Source: an uncultured Robinsoniella sp.
GTDB taxonomy: Bacteria > Bacillota > Clostridia > Lachnospirales > Lachnospiraceae
Direction: 5' to 3'
Length of the DNA stretch: 24,052 nucleotides
NCBI GenBank assembly: GCA_900539655.1
Contig: UQCR01000103.1
Span: forward strand, 1-24,052
Shown: positions 1 to 8,829 of the stretch, in pieces
Layout of the letters: every line of letters starts with the position of its first letter
How positions within the stretch are numbered: the stretch's first letter is position 1
Translations under genes and position numbers: made by a program
Notes under the pieces: generated by a model
Databases searched by the model: none
What the model was told of the DNA's origin: nothing
What the model saw: only the letters and a program-made list of their open reading frames with translations

Positions 1-514
1 TAACTGCCGCTTCATCCAGTTCTCTTGGAATACCTCCAATAAAACTGTCAAACAAAAAAATTAAAAACGGTATTCCTAATGCGGCATGTACAAGAATAAT
101 TCCAATAAATGTGTTCTGAATATGCAGTGCTTTCAATACAAAAATTGTAGCCACATAATTCACTGGCGCAATAAGCCCAAGAAAAAAATAGTTGTACAAC
201 CCCTTATTTAATCTGTTTCTGTCCCTGCTGATGGAAAAAGCCGCCATTGCCGATACTATCAGGCAGATTACGACGGATACCCCCGCCATGAGCATGCTGT
301 TTCCAAAAGCTCTGACAAGGCTGCCTGCCTGAATTACATCTATGTAATTTTTCCATTGGAATACCTGAGGAAGTGCAAAGTTTAATTCTCCTGCTTCACT
401 GGAGGTTTTCAGGGAATTAATCACGATGAAATAAAGTGGAAGAAGGATAGTCAGACTGCCTGCTGCCGCTGTTAGCATTCTTAATATTTTTCCGGTCAGT
501 TGTTTTTTCTTCAT
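1..514 (-). CDS. Carbohydrate ABC transporter permease, MalG-like (partial, 3' end missing)
   Basis: This is the second inner-membrane permease of a CUT1-family sugar ABC importer. Reading back from the ATG at 514 gives 171 codons that run off the window edge. The protein opens with a basic N-terminus and a first membrane helix (LTILLPLYFIVINSLK), followed by further hydrophobic segments. The visible part ends in IPRELDEAAV, the start of the EAA loop that docks on the ATPase, so about the last 100 residues of a typical 270-280 residue family member lie outside. A strong AGGAGG site sits 8 bases before the ATG, inside the last codons of the upstream permease gene, whose stop is only 2 bases away, so the two are translationally coupled. 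No ATPase gene is visible; many such operons in Firmicutes use a shared MsmX-type ATPase encoded elsewhere (family knowledge). The substrate cannot be read from the sequence. Confidence 0.93.
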   Translation of the reverse strand, partial: MKKKQLTGKILRMLTAAAGSLTILLPLYFIVINSLKTSSEAGELNFALPQVFQWKNYIDVIQAGSLVRAFGNSMLMAGVSVVICLIVSAMAAFSISRDRNRLNKGLYNYFFLGLIAPVNYVATIFVLKALHIQNTFIGIILVHAALGIPFLIFLFDSFIGGIPRELDEAAV

Positions 515-516
515 TT

Positions 517-1386
517 TTATTCCTCCTCCCCAATCAATGCTTTTTTCATCACTACGGAAATGACAAGTGTTACCAGGAATACGAGTACGGAAAGTGCATT
601 AGCCATTCCATACCGCCCACTTCCAAACTCACGGAACACCTGAGTATTAATAACTTCTGAGTAAGTACCCGGTCCTCCGCCCGTCAGCGAATATATAATG
701 TCAAATACTTTCAGGCCATGGATTGTATTCAGTACCATAACCATAGTCAAAGATGGCCTTAAAAACGGCAGTGTAATATAGAAAAACTGTTTCCATTTCC
801 CGGCACCATCAATACTTGATGCTTCATAATATTCTTTTGATATCATCTGAAGGCCTGCAAGGAGAATCATCATATTCCAGCCAGCCATTCTCCAGATCTC
901 AACGACCATGGTACTTCCCAACGCAGTATTTGGATTGGACAGCCACCCTTTTACGAGACTGTCCAGTCCGAAAAGGCGCAGAATATTATTCAGCGGTCCA
1001 TCGATTCCCAGAATTGAAGTAAATGCGATACCGATAATCAGTGGTGCCAGCGTATAGGGAAGAAAATATAATCCCCGGAATAAGTTTTTGCTTCTCAGTC
1101 CGGTATTCAGAAGAAGCGCCAACCCCAAACCCAGCAGCGTTTTTCCGATTACGGTTACCACGGTAAAGGACAGGGTATGCCCTACACTCTTCAAATAGGG
1201 ACCGCCATGGGACATAAAAATATCCTTATAGTTCTGAAATCCAACAAAAGAAATCTTAGACCAGGAAGTATTCCAGTCTGTTAAAGAAATGCCTATTCCG
1301 GCTGCCACCGGTATAATAAACATAACTGTATATAATATAAAAGCCGGTACTGAAAATAATGGACTGTATATCTTTTTTTTGTTCAT
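517..1386 (-). CDS. Carbohydrate ABC transporter permease, MalF-like
   Basis: First permease of the same CUT1-type sugar importer, 289 residues. Six hydrophobic segments can be seen: about residues 11-35, 72-95, 105-127, 160-180, 210-230 and 260-282. The EAA loop reads EASSIDGAGKWKQFFYITLP around residues 188-207, the usual docking site for the ATPase. An AAAGG site lies 9 bases before the ATG. The gene follows the binding-protein gene with a 244-base gap holding a stable hairpin, and it is followed almost without gap by the second permease. The length is normal for the short Firmicute MalF/UgpA/LacF-type proteins, which lack the large periplasmic loop of E. coli MalF. Sugar specificity is unknown. 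Confidence 0.95.
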   Translation of the reverse strand: MNKKKIYSPLFSVPAFILYTVMFIIPVAAGIGISLTDWNTSWSKISFVGFQNYKDIFMSHGGPYLKSVGHTLSFTVVTVIGKTLLGLGLALLLNTGLRSKNLFRGLYFLPYTLAPLIIGIAFTSILGIDGPLNNILRLFGLDSLVKGWLSNPNTALGSTMVVEIWRMAGWNMMILLAGLQMISKEYYEASSIDGAGKWKQFFYITLPFLRPSLTMVMVLNTIHGLKVFDIIYSLTGGGPGTYSEVINTQVFREFGSGRYGMANALSVLVFLVTLVISVVMKKALIGEEE

Positions 1387-1630
1387 AATATTTTACCTTT
1401 TTTCTAGAGCATTCTTAGAATTTACTTTCCTAAATTTCTACTTTGCATTCTACCATCTATTAATTTACAATGGTAAGTACATAGCTGACTGCACAACCTG
1501 AATTTGGAACAAATATTACCCACCTGGCGTGCAGATAACCGAAAAGAATTTTCAAAACACTCTGATTCACCTTAATATTTAAGAGGTAATGATTGTACTT
1601 ATCCATTACCTCTTTTTACATAAAAACACT
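1387..1630. other. Intercistronic gap between binding-protein and permease genes
   Basis: This 244-base stretch holds no supportable gene. It contains the 11-bp stem at 1581-1614 just after the binding-protein stop and, at its other end, the AAAGG ribosome binding site of the permease gene. A gap of this size with a stem-loop after the first gene is common where the binding protein must be made in excess over the permeases. I see no convincing separate promoter for the permeases. Confidence 0.6.
1581..1614 (-). promoter_or_regulatory. Stem-loop after the binding-protein gene (attenuator or mRNA-stabilising hairpin)
   Basis: A perfect 11-bp inverted repeat (AAGAGGTAATG at 1581-1591, CATTACCTCTT at 1604-1614) with a 12-base loop begins 17 bases past the stop of the binding-protein gene. 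In the direction of that operon the stem is followed by TTAAATATT rather than a T run, so it would be at most a leaky terminator. On the other strand it is followed by TTT. The position suggests it protects the 3' end of the binding-protein message or ends part of the transcripts, setting a high binding-protein to permease ratio. That role is inferred from position and known sugar operons. Confidence 0.65.
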
Positions 1631-3025
1631 CTATTTTTCGAATAATGGTTCTCTCATAGCATCTATGCCTTCCAGCACTTCCATAGCCGTTCCGCCCAGA
1701 TACATATTCTGAACCTGAATCCCTATTTCCGTACCGTTCCAGTTGGTTACACCTGTTTCAAAATTCTGCCCCACACCTGTGCCATTTGCAACTACAGTCT
1801 TATAACCATTGGATACATTACCTTCAATATCTGTGAATGAACACTGTCCCAGATCCTGTCTGGCTGCATAGTAGACTTCCAGATTATCTTTTCTGGTGAG
1901 GAAATTAAAGTAATCTTTTGCTGCATCGATCACTTTAGAATCCTTGTTGATACTACGCCCTACACCGCCTGAAGACTGTGCAAATACCGTATTGTCATTT
2001 AGAGGAACGGTGAACATTTCCCACTTGTCTGCATTGGTAGATGGATCTTTTGCCATAATTTCATTCTGGAAAGTGGTATATACCAGCGTCATCGCATATT
2101 CACCGGTTATCATTTTATCCACACTGCTCTCCCAGGTGTTCGACATAAATTCTTCTCCAAAATAACCCGCTTCTTCAATTTGCTTCATCTGCTCCAGGCC
2201 TTTTAACAGCCCTTCCTGCTCTGTAAACTTTGCAGTGTTTTGATTCAGGGAATCCCGAAGCCCCGGCTTACTTTCTTCTGCCTGTGCAGATATTGTATCC
2301 AGCCATGTTGCCTGATGCCACTGCGCTGCCCCCGGTTCATAGATCGGAGTAATGCCTATATTCTTAATCGCCTCACAGGCTTCCATGAAGCTGTCAAAGG
2401 TCTTTGGCACTTCTTTAATACCTGCTTTTTCAAAAATATCAGGGTTATAAAGCATTGCCCATCCGTCAGCACTCCAGGTAAGGCACTGTACTATTTTCCC
2501 GTCATAAGAAGTTCCTTCTTTTGCCCAGTCGCGGTAACGTGACACCCATTCTTCTCCTGACAGATCCAAAGCATGTTCAGACGGCTGATATTCCTCAATT
2601 CCCGCTCCTGACTGGGTGAGATAAATATCAGGGCCTTCACCTACAGCAAATTTAGAATTCAGAACATTGGTATACTGGTCATCGGGGCTTGCCTGCCATT
2701 GAATTGTATTGCCGGACTCTTCCTCATATTTTGTAGCAAGTTCCTTATCAATATCCTTGATCCAGTTAGATGATGCTGCTACAGTGATCGTGACTCCTCC
2801 TTCTTTCGCTTCGCCGCTTTTTGCTGCTTCCGTTTCACCCACTGTAGTATCGCTTTGAGTATCACCTGCAGTACCACCTGTAGTTTCCTGAACCGCTTCC
2901 GTCCCTTTCGATTCCGTATCTGCAGTTTTTCCATCCCCGCTTCCTCCGCATCCTGCAAGCGTTGTTACTGCTAATGTCGTTGCCAGCGTTACCCCCAAAA
3001 CCTTTCTCAATTTCATTCTTTTCAT
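1631..3025 (-). CDS. Sugar-binding lipoprotein of the ABC transporter (family 1 extracellular solute-binding protein)
   Basis: Membrane-anchored receptor of the importer, 464 residues. The signal peptide ends in a lipobox TLAGC, with the lipidated cysteine at residue 26. It is followed by a Thr/Glu/Gly/Ser-rich flexible linker to about residue 75, and then the mature two-lobe fold beginning GVTITVAASSNWIKDIDKEL. Segments such as DIYLTQSGAG, WSADGWAMLYNPDIFEKAGI and TFDSFMEACEAIKN are typical of the SBP_bac_1/UgpB-like group. AAGGAGG lies 7 bases before the start. It is the first gene of the operon and is transcribed away from the sensor kinase/response regulator pair that probably controls it. 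Sugar specificity cannot be assigned; oligosaccharides are usual for this group. Confidence 0.95.
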   Translation of the reverse strand: MKRMKLRKVLGVTLATTLAVTTLAGCGGSGDGKTADTESKGTEAVQETTGGTAGDTQSDTTVGETEAAKSGEAKEGGVTITVAASSNWIKDIDKELATKYEEESGNTIQWQASPDDQYTNVLNSKFAVGEGPDIYLTQSGAGIEEYQPSEHALDLSGEEWVSRYRDWAKEGTSYDGKIVQCLTWSADGWAMLYNPDIFEKAGIKEVPKTFDSFMEACEAIKNIGITPIYEPGAAQWHQATWLDTISAQAEESKPGLRDSLNQNTAKFTEQEGLLKGLEQMKQIEEAGYFGEEFMSNTWESSVDKMITGEYAMTLVYTTFQNEIMAKDPSTNADKWEMFTVPLNDNTVFAQSSGGVGRSINKDSKVIDAAKDYFNFLTRKDNLEVYYAARQDLGQCSFTDIEGNVSNGYKTVVANGTGVGQNFETGVTNWNGTEIGIQVQNMYLGGTAMEVLEGIDAMREPLFEK

Positions 3026-3063
3026 TTTGCTTCCTCCTTATTGTTTAACATGTTTACACTATA

Positions 3064-3076
3064 GCACCCGATTATA
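3064..3076 (-). promoter_or_regulatory. Possible -10 element for the sugar transporter operon
   Basis: On the minus strand TATAAT lies at 3071-3076, about 46 bases upstream of the binding-protein start, and a second box, TATAGT, at 3058-3063. Neither has a good -35 partner at the normal distance, which would fit a promoter that depends on an activator such as the divergent AraC-type response regulator. The region is AT-rich, so this is weak. Confidence 0.3.
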
Positions 3077-3159
3077 TTTTTGTATTTACACATTTTTTAC
3101 TTTTCACTGTGGACTTTTCCTACTTCTTCTTTTCCTGCCTTTTTTTAACAAATAATTAC

Positions 3160-3188
3160 TTGTATTTCTATAAAAGAACGGCTATGAT
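3160..3188 (+). promoter_or_regulatory. Promoter of the sensor kinase/response regulator genes
   Basis: TTGTAT at 3160-3165 and TATGAT at 3183-3188 are separated by exactly 17 bases. Transcription would begin near 3195, leaving a short leader of about 25 bases before the kinase start. The promoter lies in the 183-base divergent region shared with the sugar transporter operon. Confidence 0.55.
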
Positions 3189-3220
3189 TAAGAAAATAAG
3201 AACTATTTTTGGGGGAAGAT

Positions 3221-5044
3221 ATGAAAAAGTCCATTCAATCCAATCTTTTTTTAAGCTATTCAAAACTAATTGTAATTCTGATACTTATTTTAGTGACTTT
3301 TTTCTATGCATACGTATCCAATTCACTAAAGGAGAATGCTTCCAACGCGCTGGTGGATAAATGTGATAACCTGACTACCCAAATCGATACCCAGCTGGAA
3401 CGGCTCAATAACTATTCCAAACGTATCGCCGTATCCAAACCGATTAAAGCACTTCTGAAGCAAGATCTGTATAGTTTTACACGTGACAGCGCCCAGAAAA
3501 AGTTGGACTTTTCCGATATGGTATTTGGCGCTTTGGATTATAGAATTGATAATATATCCATTAATTTTTTCGATTTTGAAGACCATTATATTAATTTATC
3601 AAAATCCAGCACCTTTAAGACTATTTCCACTGAAAAGGTAAAAGACCTGGCCTGGATCTCTGATGTTATGAATGCAAAGGGTAATAAAGTACTGCTTGAG
3701 CCTCATTCAGATGACTGGGGTTTTGAAAAGGAACCGGTCATTTCCCTCTGCCGTTCCTTCAGCGAGAAAAATACCCTTCCCCATAATACAATTCTGGAAC
3801 TCCAACAGCCTTTCTCTGTAATTCAAAAGATTATTGATAAGACTCTTTCCAATAAAACAGAATCTTATAACCTATATATATTGGATGAAAATGGCTATAT
3901 TGTTTATGCAAATCAGAACACCAGCCATGAAAAGCAGAACGGAAGTACCAGTGAATACTGGAAAGGGATTACAGACATTGGATCTTCTAACGGCATTCTC
4001 CAGGGCAGCACGGCTGAGTCTGGCAATACTTACTGTGCTTACCGGACTTCTGAGCAGTTTGGCTGGACATTTCTTGTGGAGACCTCCAAAGACGTACTGC
4101 TAAAACCTATTATCCAATTCCGAAACATTATCTTTTTAACACTGGCGGCAATACTGCTTACTACACTTTTAATCTCCTATCAGATATCCAGAAGTCTGGT
4201 TATACCGCTTCGAAAGCTGCAGGAAATTACCACCCGCCTGGATTTAAAGACAATTTCAAAGGACACCGTTCCTGATTACAGCAGCCAATATGATGAGCTG
4301 AATCAACTATACCATTCCTTTCAGTCCATGAACCGAAAGCTGGAGGCCTCCCTGGATGAAGTAGTATCTCTGCGTTCCCACGAAATTCAGGCAAAAATGC
4401 TTGCACTGCAGTCCCAGATGAATCCCCATTTTCTCTATAACACCTTATCCACCATCAGCATACTCGCGGAAGAAGACTGTACGAAAGAAATTATCGATGT
4501 CTGCGATGACCTTTCCTCCATTCTGCGTTATATTTCCTCCAACAATATGCAGAAGGTAATCCTAATGCAGGAAATTGAGCAGAGCATCGCCTACATGAAT
4601 TTAATGAAAATCAAGTTTGAGGAAAGGCTAGTATTCGATATTGATATAGATGAATCTATGTACCGGATCCGTATACCCAAACTGATTATTCAGCCTCTCC
4701 TTGAAAACTGTATCAAGTATGCCATTGACGTAATTCCCCCCTGGGTGATACATATTGAAGGAATAACCAAAGAAAACATCTGGTACATCAAAGTAACCGA
4801 TAACGGATCTGGTTTCAATCCTGAAAAATTAGAGGCACTGGATAACACACTGGCATCCATCGTCCCGGAAAAATCACTTCCGGAACTGGAAATAGATGGC
4901 ATGGGGCTGATTAACCTGTATATACGCCTGAAGCTGGCTTACCGGGAAGATGCTGTCTTCAAAATAAGAAATCTTCCAGAAGGCGGAACGGAAGTTACAA
5001 TAGGCGGAATTATAAGTGAGGATAAAAATTATGGAAGCTATTAG
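3221..5044 (+). CDS. YesM-type sensor histidine kinase
   Basis: Membrane sensor kinase of 607 residues. A first helix (about residues 14-34) and a second (about 297-320) enclose a 260-residue extracellular sensing domain of Cache-like layout; the YILDENGYIVYA stretch is typical of such domains. A HAMP segment follows (about 320-372). The His_kinase domain carries QMNPHFLYNTL with the phosphorylated His at residue 403, and the ATP-binding part has ENCIKYA, DNGSGF and GMGL. ATG 3221 was chosen because GGGGGAAG lies just before it; the in-frame TTG at 3209 has no ribosome site. The 3' end overlaps the response regulator start by 14 bases. The pair lies divergent to a sugar ABC operon, the standard arrangement for kinases that control carbohydrate uptake, so it probably senses the transported sugar or the loaded binding protein (inference). 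Confidence 0.95.
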   Translation: MKKSIQSNLFLSYSKLIVILILILVTFFYAYVSNSLKENASNALVDKCDNLTTQIDTQLERLNNYSKRIAVSKPIKALLKQDLYSFTRDSAQKKLDFSDMVFGALDYRIDNISINFFDFEDHYINLSKSSTFKTISTEKVKDLAWISDVMNAKGNKVLLEPHSDDWGFEKEPVISLCRSFSEKNTLPHNTILELQQPFSVIQKIIDKTLSNKTESYNLYILDENGYIVYANQNTSHEKQNGSTSEYWKGITDIGSSNGILQGSTAESGNTYCAYRTSEQFGWTFLVETSKDVLLKPIIQFRNIIFLTLAAILLTTLLISYQISRSLVIPLRKLQEITTRLDLKTISKDTVPDYSSQYDELNQLYHSFQSMNRKLEASLDEVVSLRSHEIQAKMLALQSQMNPHFLYNTLSTISILAEEDCTKEIIDVCDDLSSILRYISSNNMQKVILMQEIEQSIAYMNLMKIKFEERLVFDIDIDESMYRIRIPKLIIQPLLENCIKYAIDVIPPWVIHIEGITKENIWYIKVTDNGSGFNPEKLEALDNTLASIVPEKSLPELEIDGMGLINLYIRLKLAYREDAVFKIRNLPEGGTEVTIGGIISEDKNYGSY

Positions 5045-6563
5045 ACCTGTCCGCATTATTGTTGCGGAAGATGAATCTTTGATACTGAAAAATATCATTA
5101 AGAAAATAGAAAATATATCTCCTGATTTCCAGGTTGTTGGCAGCGCTTACAATGGACTGGATGCCCTTCAACTTCTGGAATCAACGAAAGCCCAAATCTT
5201 ATTTACGGACATTAAAATGCCTATGATGGACGGGCTGGAATTAATCCGGCGCATCCGGGAAAAAAATACTGCTCTTCAAATTGCCATTATAAGCGGCTAT
5301 GATGACTTTGAATATGCCAGGAGCGCGCTCCGGTATGACGTTGCAGATTATCTGTTAAAACCGGTAAAAGAAGCAAATCTGGAAAGCATCTTAAGGAAAA
5401 TGCAGGATACCATAAAGCAAAAAGAGAAATCCATTGAACGCAGCATTCTCTCCTCTGCTCTTGCAGGGCAGGTCTCCGATACGCTTATGCCCTTTTCTTT
5501 TTCCGACAGGCACTTTATGCTGTTCCTGATTTGTTTTGGTAATTTAAAAAACCATATATCCGGGCTGACAGTTCAGGCAGATGCTGCCTCTCTATTTTCA
5601 GAACAGACTATGCAAAAAGCACTGGATACCTGTTTTTCTGAACAGGAAAGCTGGTGGTTGATTGACGAACGGGACATAAACCAGAAATTTTTAATTGTTA
5701 CCGCCAATCAGAATGATGAGAAAGAAATTCAGCAGCATGCCAACGCACTGCAGAGTGTTCTGGAAAAAATATACACTCCGGTTTCTATTGCACTCTGTGA
5801 ACACTATATGGTATATCAGGATATTGAAACTTCAGCCAGGATTCTGCGAAACCGATTATACCATGGCTTAATTCTCGGTTTATCACAGGTTATTACTTCA
5901 GAATCCACTGCCGGACATACTAAGCTTGACTTTTCCCATATTAACAAATTATCTGCATCTGCCAAATCTGAGAACTTTGCATCCTTTTCACAGTTTCTGG
6001 AGGCTCAGTTCAATCAGTGGCAAAATTTAAAATGCCCGCAGTATATGATCGAAAGTCAGCTTTTGCAAATTTTACGCTTAACAGAAAATGACTTTGAAAC
6101 AACAAACGAAGAAAATATTGCACACGAAAAGAGGCTCTATAACTGCATCCAGATGGCAGAAGGAATTGATTCATTATTTGCAGAAACCCTGGCTCTATTC
6201 CAGGAAATCTTCCGGGCACAATCAGGAAAATGTACAGATGCCTCTACTGTCATTTTAGAAATAGAACGTTTTTTGAAGAAAAACTATGCTTCACCAATCA
6301 CGGTTGAAGACATGGCAAGGAAATATAATTTTAATGCATCTTACCTCACCAGAATATTCAAAAAGCAAACCGGGGAATCCCTTGTTAAATATCTCCTGCG
6401 GCTTCGCATAGACGAAGCAAAAAAGCTGCTTCTGGAACATACAGATTTGTCTGTTAAGCAGATAAGTACCTTAGTCGGTTATGAGGATCAGCACTATTTC
6501 AGCCGTTTTTTTAAAGAATTGACCGGCTTATCACCTTCTGACTACCGGAATAAAAATCTTTGA
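5031..6563 (+). CDS. YesN-type response regulator with AraC DNA-binding domain
   Basis: Partner of the preceding kinase, 510 residues. The receiver domain (about residues 7-125) has the acidic pair E13/D14, the phosphorylated Asp60 in FTDIKMP, and the conserved Lys in YLLKPV. A poorly conserved 280-residue middle region follows, as is usual for this family. The C-terminal 100 residues are an AraC-type double helix-turn-helix, with the typical phrases YNFNASYLTRIFKKQTGESL and QHYFSRFFKELTGLSPSDYR. ATG 5031 was chosen because GTGAGGA sits 8 bases before it; the in-frame GTG at 5016 is part of that ribosome site. The start lies inside the end of the kinase gene, so expression is coupled. It likely activates the divergent sugar transporter promoter. 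Confidence 0.95.
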   Translation: MEAIRPVRIIVAEDESLILKNIIKKIENISPDFQVVGSAYNGLDALQLLESTKAQILFTDIKMPMMDGLELIRRIREKNTALQIAIISGYDDFEYARSALRYDVADYLLKPVKEANLESILRKMQDTIKQKEKSIERSILSSALAGQVSDTLMPFSFSDRHFMLFLICFGNLKNHISGLTVQADAASLFSEQTMQKALDTCFSEQESWWLIDERDINQKFLIVTANQNDEKEIQQHANALQSVLEKIYTPVSIALCEHYMVYQDIETSARILRNRLYHGLILGLSQVITSESTAGHTKLDFSHINKLSASAKSENFASFSQFLEAQFNQWQNLKCPQYMIESQLLQILRLTENDFETTNEENIAHEKRLYNCIQMAEGIDSLFAETLALFQEIFRAQSGKCTDASTVILEIERFLKKNYASPITVEDMARKYNFNASYLTRIFKKQTGESLVKYLLRLRIDEAKKLLLEHTDLSVKQISTLVGYEDQHYFSRFFKELTGLSPSDYRNKNL

Positions 6564-6595
6564 GAAATTATATACAGATTTCTAAAAATGCATTT

Positions 6596-6640
6596 AGCGG
6601 GAACTATAAACATTTCAGTTTATAATTCCCGCTCTTTATT
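6596..6640 (+). terminator. Rho-independent terminator after the response regulator
   Basis: AGCGGGAACTATAAAC (6596-6611) pairs with GTTTATAATTCCCGCT (6618-6633) over 16 positions with a single mismatch and a 6-base loop. It is followed by CTTTATT. It lies 32 bases past the response regulator stop. The minus strand lacks a T run after the stem, so it serves the plus strand mainly. Confidence 0.8.
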
Positions 6641-6714
6641 ATATCCGGCTTTAAAATTTGCTCTATAACCGACTTGTCCTTTTATAAATTTATGTTTGCA
6701 AATCACTATTTTAT

Positions 6715-8415
6715 CTATTTAGCAACAACCCTTATCTCATCACTGTATCTGCCATTGATATTCTTGCCGCCTGCCTTTTTAAAGGCACGTACCTTGTATG
6801 TATAAGTTTTTCCTTTTTTCACTTTTTTGTCTCTAAAGCTGGTGTCATTGCGGTCTGCAATTCCGATACGGCTCCAGGTTCTGCCTGTCTTTCTGTAAAT
6901 TCGGTATCCTGATACCACAGAAGATACTTTCTTCCAGGTTACTTTTATGCTTCCCTTATATACTTTCGTTCTTATATCCGGGCTCTGAGGCACCGCTTTC
7001 AGAGATACGGAATGATACTTACTGTATACGGTTTTGCCATCTGCTTTCTTGTACGCTTTTACTGCAAAGGTGTACTTTTTTCCAAGATCTGCTTTTTTAT
7101 ATACATATGATGCCAAACTGTTTTTCTTAATTGTTTTAATCGTTTTCCATCCTTTGCCGGTTTTGTTCATCACTACATAACCGTCCGCTCCGGAAACTTT
7201 TTTCCAGCTTAATTTAATATATCTGGAAGCCTTATTTGCTGCTTTTACAGAAACCGTAGTTGCTTTTACCTTCACTGCCGCTTCTTTATCTGCGTCAATC
7301 TTCAATCCCTGAATTGCTCTTGTAAGAGCATTCACCTGCGCGTCGATGGAAGCCTGTGTAGCTTTTGAATCTGCTGCAACCTTTTCTGCAGCTGCTATAG
7401 CTGATACCAGTGCGTTGAAGGACACATTTGTATAATTGCCTTTCTTTATCGATTTTGCCTGTGCAATTTTTGCATACAAGGCATTCTTTGAAGGCTGTGG
7501 TATTTCTACCTTCAGATTGCTGATTGCATTTTTCAGTGCATTCACCTGGGCATCAATCGCTGCCTGTGTAGCATTTTGATCCGCCGACACTCTTTCTGCC
7601 GCGGCAATGGCATTGGTCAATGCCTGAAAGGATGCATCGGTATAATTTCCCTTTTTAATTGCCTTTGCTTCCGCAATTTTAGCATTCAATTCAGTCTTAG
7701 ATGGCTTCTGTGTTTCTTTCATACTGGTAACGGCATCCATCAGATTTCTGCTTGCCTGGTTAACAGCTCCAGCATCCGCACGGATATCTGCTAATATTTT
7801 TTCCGCTTCTACAAGTGCCGCCTTTACTGCTTCAATACTTTCCGGAGTATACTTTGACAACTGCAACTCGTCTGCCAGGATAACTTTAGTTCCATCGACC
7901 GCCGCCTTTAAACCTGTTTTCTGTACGCTGTCTTCCAATAAGTCACACGCTTCTATCAGATTCATAAATGCTGCATCAGCTTCAGACTGGGTTATTCCCG
8001 TCTGTACCAGCAGTGCTCTGGCATCATTCAGAGCTTCCTGCACCCTAGCCCAGCTTTCAACCGTAAAGCATTTATAATCTTCTTGCTGCTGCTCCAATGT
8101 CTCAGCCTTTGTCACTGCCCGTTTCAGGTCATCTAAATCTTCTGCTGGCTGATCTTTATTTTCTGGCGTTAATTCAGAAGCCGCTCTTCCTGCTTCACTT
8201 GAATTTTCAGCAATTTCTACATCATATACTTCGACATTTCTGTCTCTACTCCGGATGCCTTCATAAGATTCCGTCACTTGCTGAGTCAATGGCTCTTCTT
8301 CTGCTTTACTCTCTGCATGGACATATAAGATCCCGGACATAGCCGAAAATGGAGAAGAAGCCGTTAATACACCAATTAATATACCTGCCGTAAACTTTTT
8401 TCCGCTTTTTTTCAT
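6715..8415 (-). CDS. Secreted protein with four FIVAR modules and two Fn3-like modules
   Basis: Exported protein of 566 residues without a recognisable catalytic domain. An N-terminal signal sequence (KKSGKKFTAGILIGVLTA and on to about residue 34) precedes an acidic region. Four helical FIVAR-type modules follow (about 96-164, 168-234, 240-303, 309-373); the third and fourth are close copies sharing IKKGNYT and IDAQVNAL. The last 185 residues form two beta-rich fibronectin type III-like modules (about 381-475 and 478-566) with paired motifs such as LSWKKVSGADGYVV and VTWKKVSSVVSGYRIYRK. FIVAR modules normally sit at the ends of large secreted glycosidases. No LPXTG anchor or trailing helix is present, so the protein is probably released or held non-covalently; the very basic Fn3 part could bind wall polymers. 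GAGGG lies 3-4 bases before the ATG. A role in binding glycans or the cell surface is inference. Confidence 0.88.
   Translation of the reverse strand: MKKSGKKFTAGILIGVLTASSPFSAMSGILYVHAESKAEEEPLTQQVTESYEGIRSRDRNVEVYDVEIAENSSEAGRAASELTPENKDQPAEDLDDLKRAVTKAETLEQQQEDYKCFTVESWARVQEALNDARALLVQTGITQSEADAAFMNLIEACDLLEDSVQKTGLKAAVDGTKVILADELQLSKYTPESIEAVKAALVEAEKILADIRADAGAVNQASRNLMDAVTSMKETQKPSKTELNAKIAEAKAIKKGNYTDASFQALTNAIAAAERVSADQNATQAAIDAQVNALKNAISNLKVEIPQPSKNALYAKIAQAKSIKKGNYTNVSFNALVSAIAAAEKVAADSKATQASIDAQVNALTRAIQGLKIDADKEAAVKVKATTVSVKAANKASRYIKLSWKKVSGADGYVVMNKTGKGWKTIKTIKKNSLASYVYKKADLGKKYTFAVKAYKKADGKTVYSKYHSVSLKAVPQSPDIRTKVYKGSIKVTWKKVSSVVSGYRIYRKTGRTWSRIGIADRNDTSFRDKKVKKGKTYTYKVRAFKKAGGKNINGRYSDEIRVVAK
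7300..7698 (-). repeat. Tandem duplication encoding FIVAR modules 3 and 4
   Basis: Residues 240-308 and 309-373 of the secreted FIVAR protein are encoded by two adjacent, diverged copies of about 207 bases. Conserved blocks include the IKKGNYT and IDAQVNAL codons, spaced 69 codons apart. The first two modules are much less alike, so this looks like a fairly recent internal duplication. Confidence 0.75.
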
Positions 8416-8775
8416 ATTCCCTCATCCTTTTCATTATCATTTTCTGGTTGCACCCAGTATTCCATACGAAAAGTAACCATAGTGATGCCCTGTCACTATC
8501 ATTACTGTCTGAATAGAGCTCTAGCAGACCATGAAGCATGAATCCTCAATAAATACTTGTTTATTTCTGACGTTCATTGCAATTATTGAAGAAATATTTA
8601 CTTCTATATGACAATATATTACCATAAAGAACAGAAATAGTTTTAGGATTAAATTAGGACAATATAATATTTTATCAAGGCTTTATCGGTTATGACTTGT
8701 AATAATTTGTAGTTTTTGGATTATTTTAAGAAAATTGATTTCAAATTTTTAGTTCCATACCAAAAAAATATCAAT

Positions 8776-8804
8776 TTGACATCTTTTAAATTTAATGTTA
8801 TTGT
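8776..8804 (+). promoter_or_regulatory. Promoter of the arsC-like gene
   Basis: A perfect TTGACA at 8776-8781 is followed after exactly 17 bases by TATTGT at 8799-8804. Transcription would begin near 8811, about 30 bases before the ATG at 8842. This supports the short start and argues against an upstream extension of the reading frame. Confidence 0.65.
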
Positions 8805-8805
8805 T

Positions 8806-8829
8806 TTCATATCGAATATTATGAATATG
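8806..8829 (+). promoter_or_regulatory. Possible dyad operator over the arsC start point
   Basis: TTCAT (8806-8810) and ATGAA (8821-8825) form an inverted repeat, overlapped by CATAT/ATATG (8808-8812 and 8825-8829), around the predicted transcription start. AT-rich dyads containing TTCAT or ATGAA resemble sites of ArsR/SmtB-type metal repressors. No such regulator is encoded in the window, so this is a weak call. Confidence 0.3.

Noticed and set aside
3041..3060. Catabolite-control (cre) site near TGTTTAACATGTTTACA in the divergent sugar-operon region
   Set aside because: It lacks the central CG and the required symmetry of the cre consensus; only an 8-bp palindrome is present.
8430..8530. 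Cyclic di-GMP riboswitch in the leader of the FIVAR protein gene, prompted by a GTGCAACC stretch on the minus strand
   Set aside because: The other conserved parts of either class of that riboswitch are not there; the match is a short coincidence.
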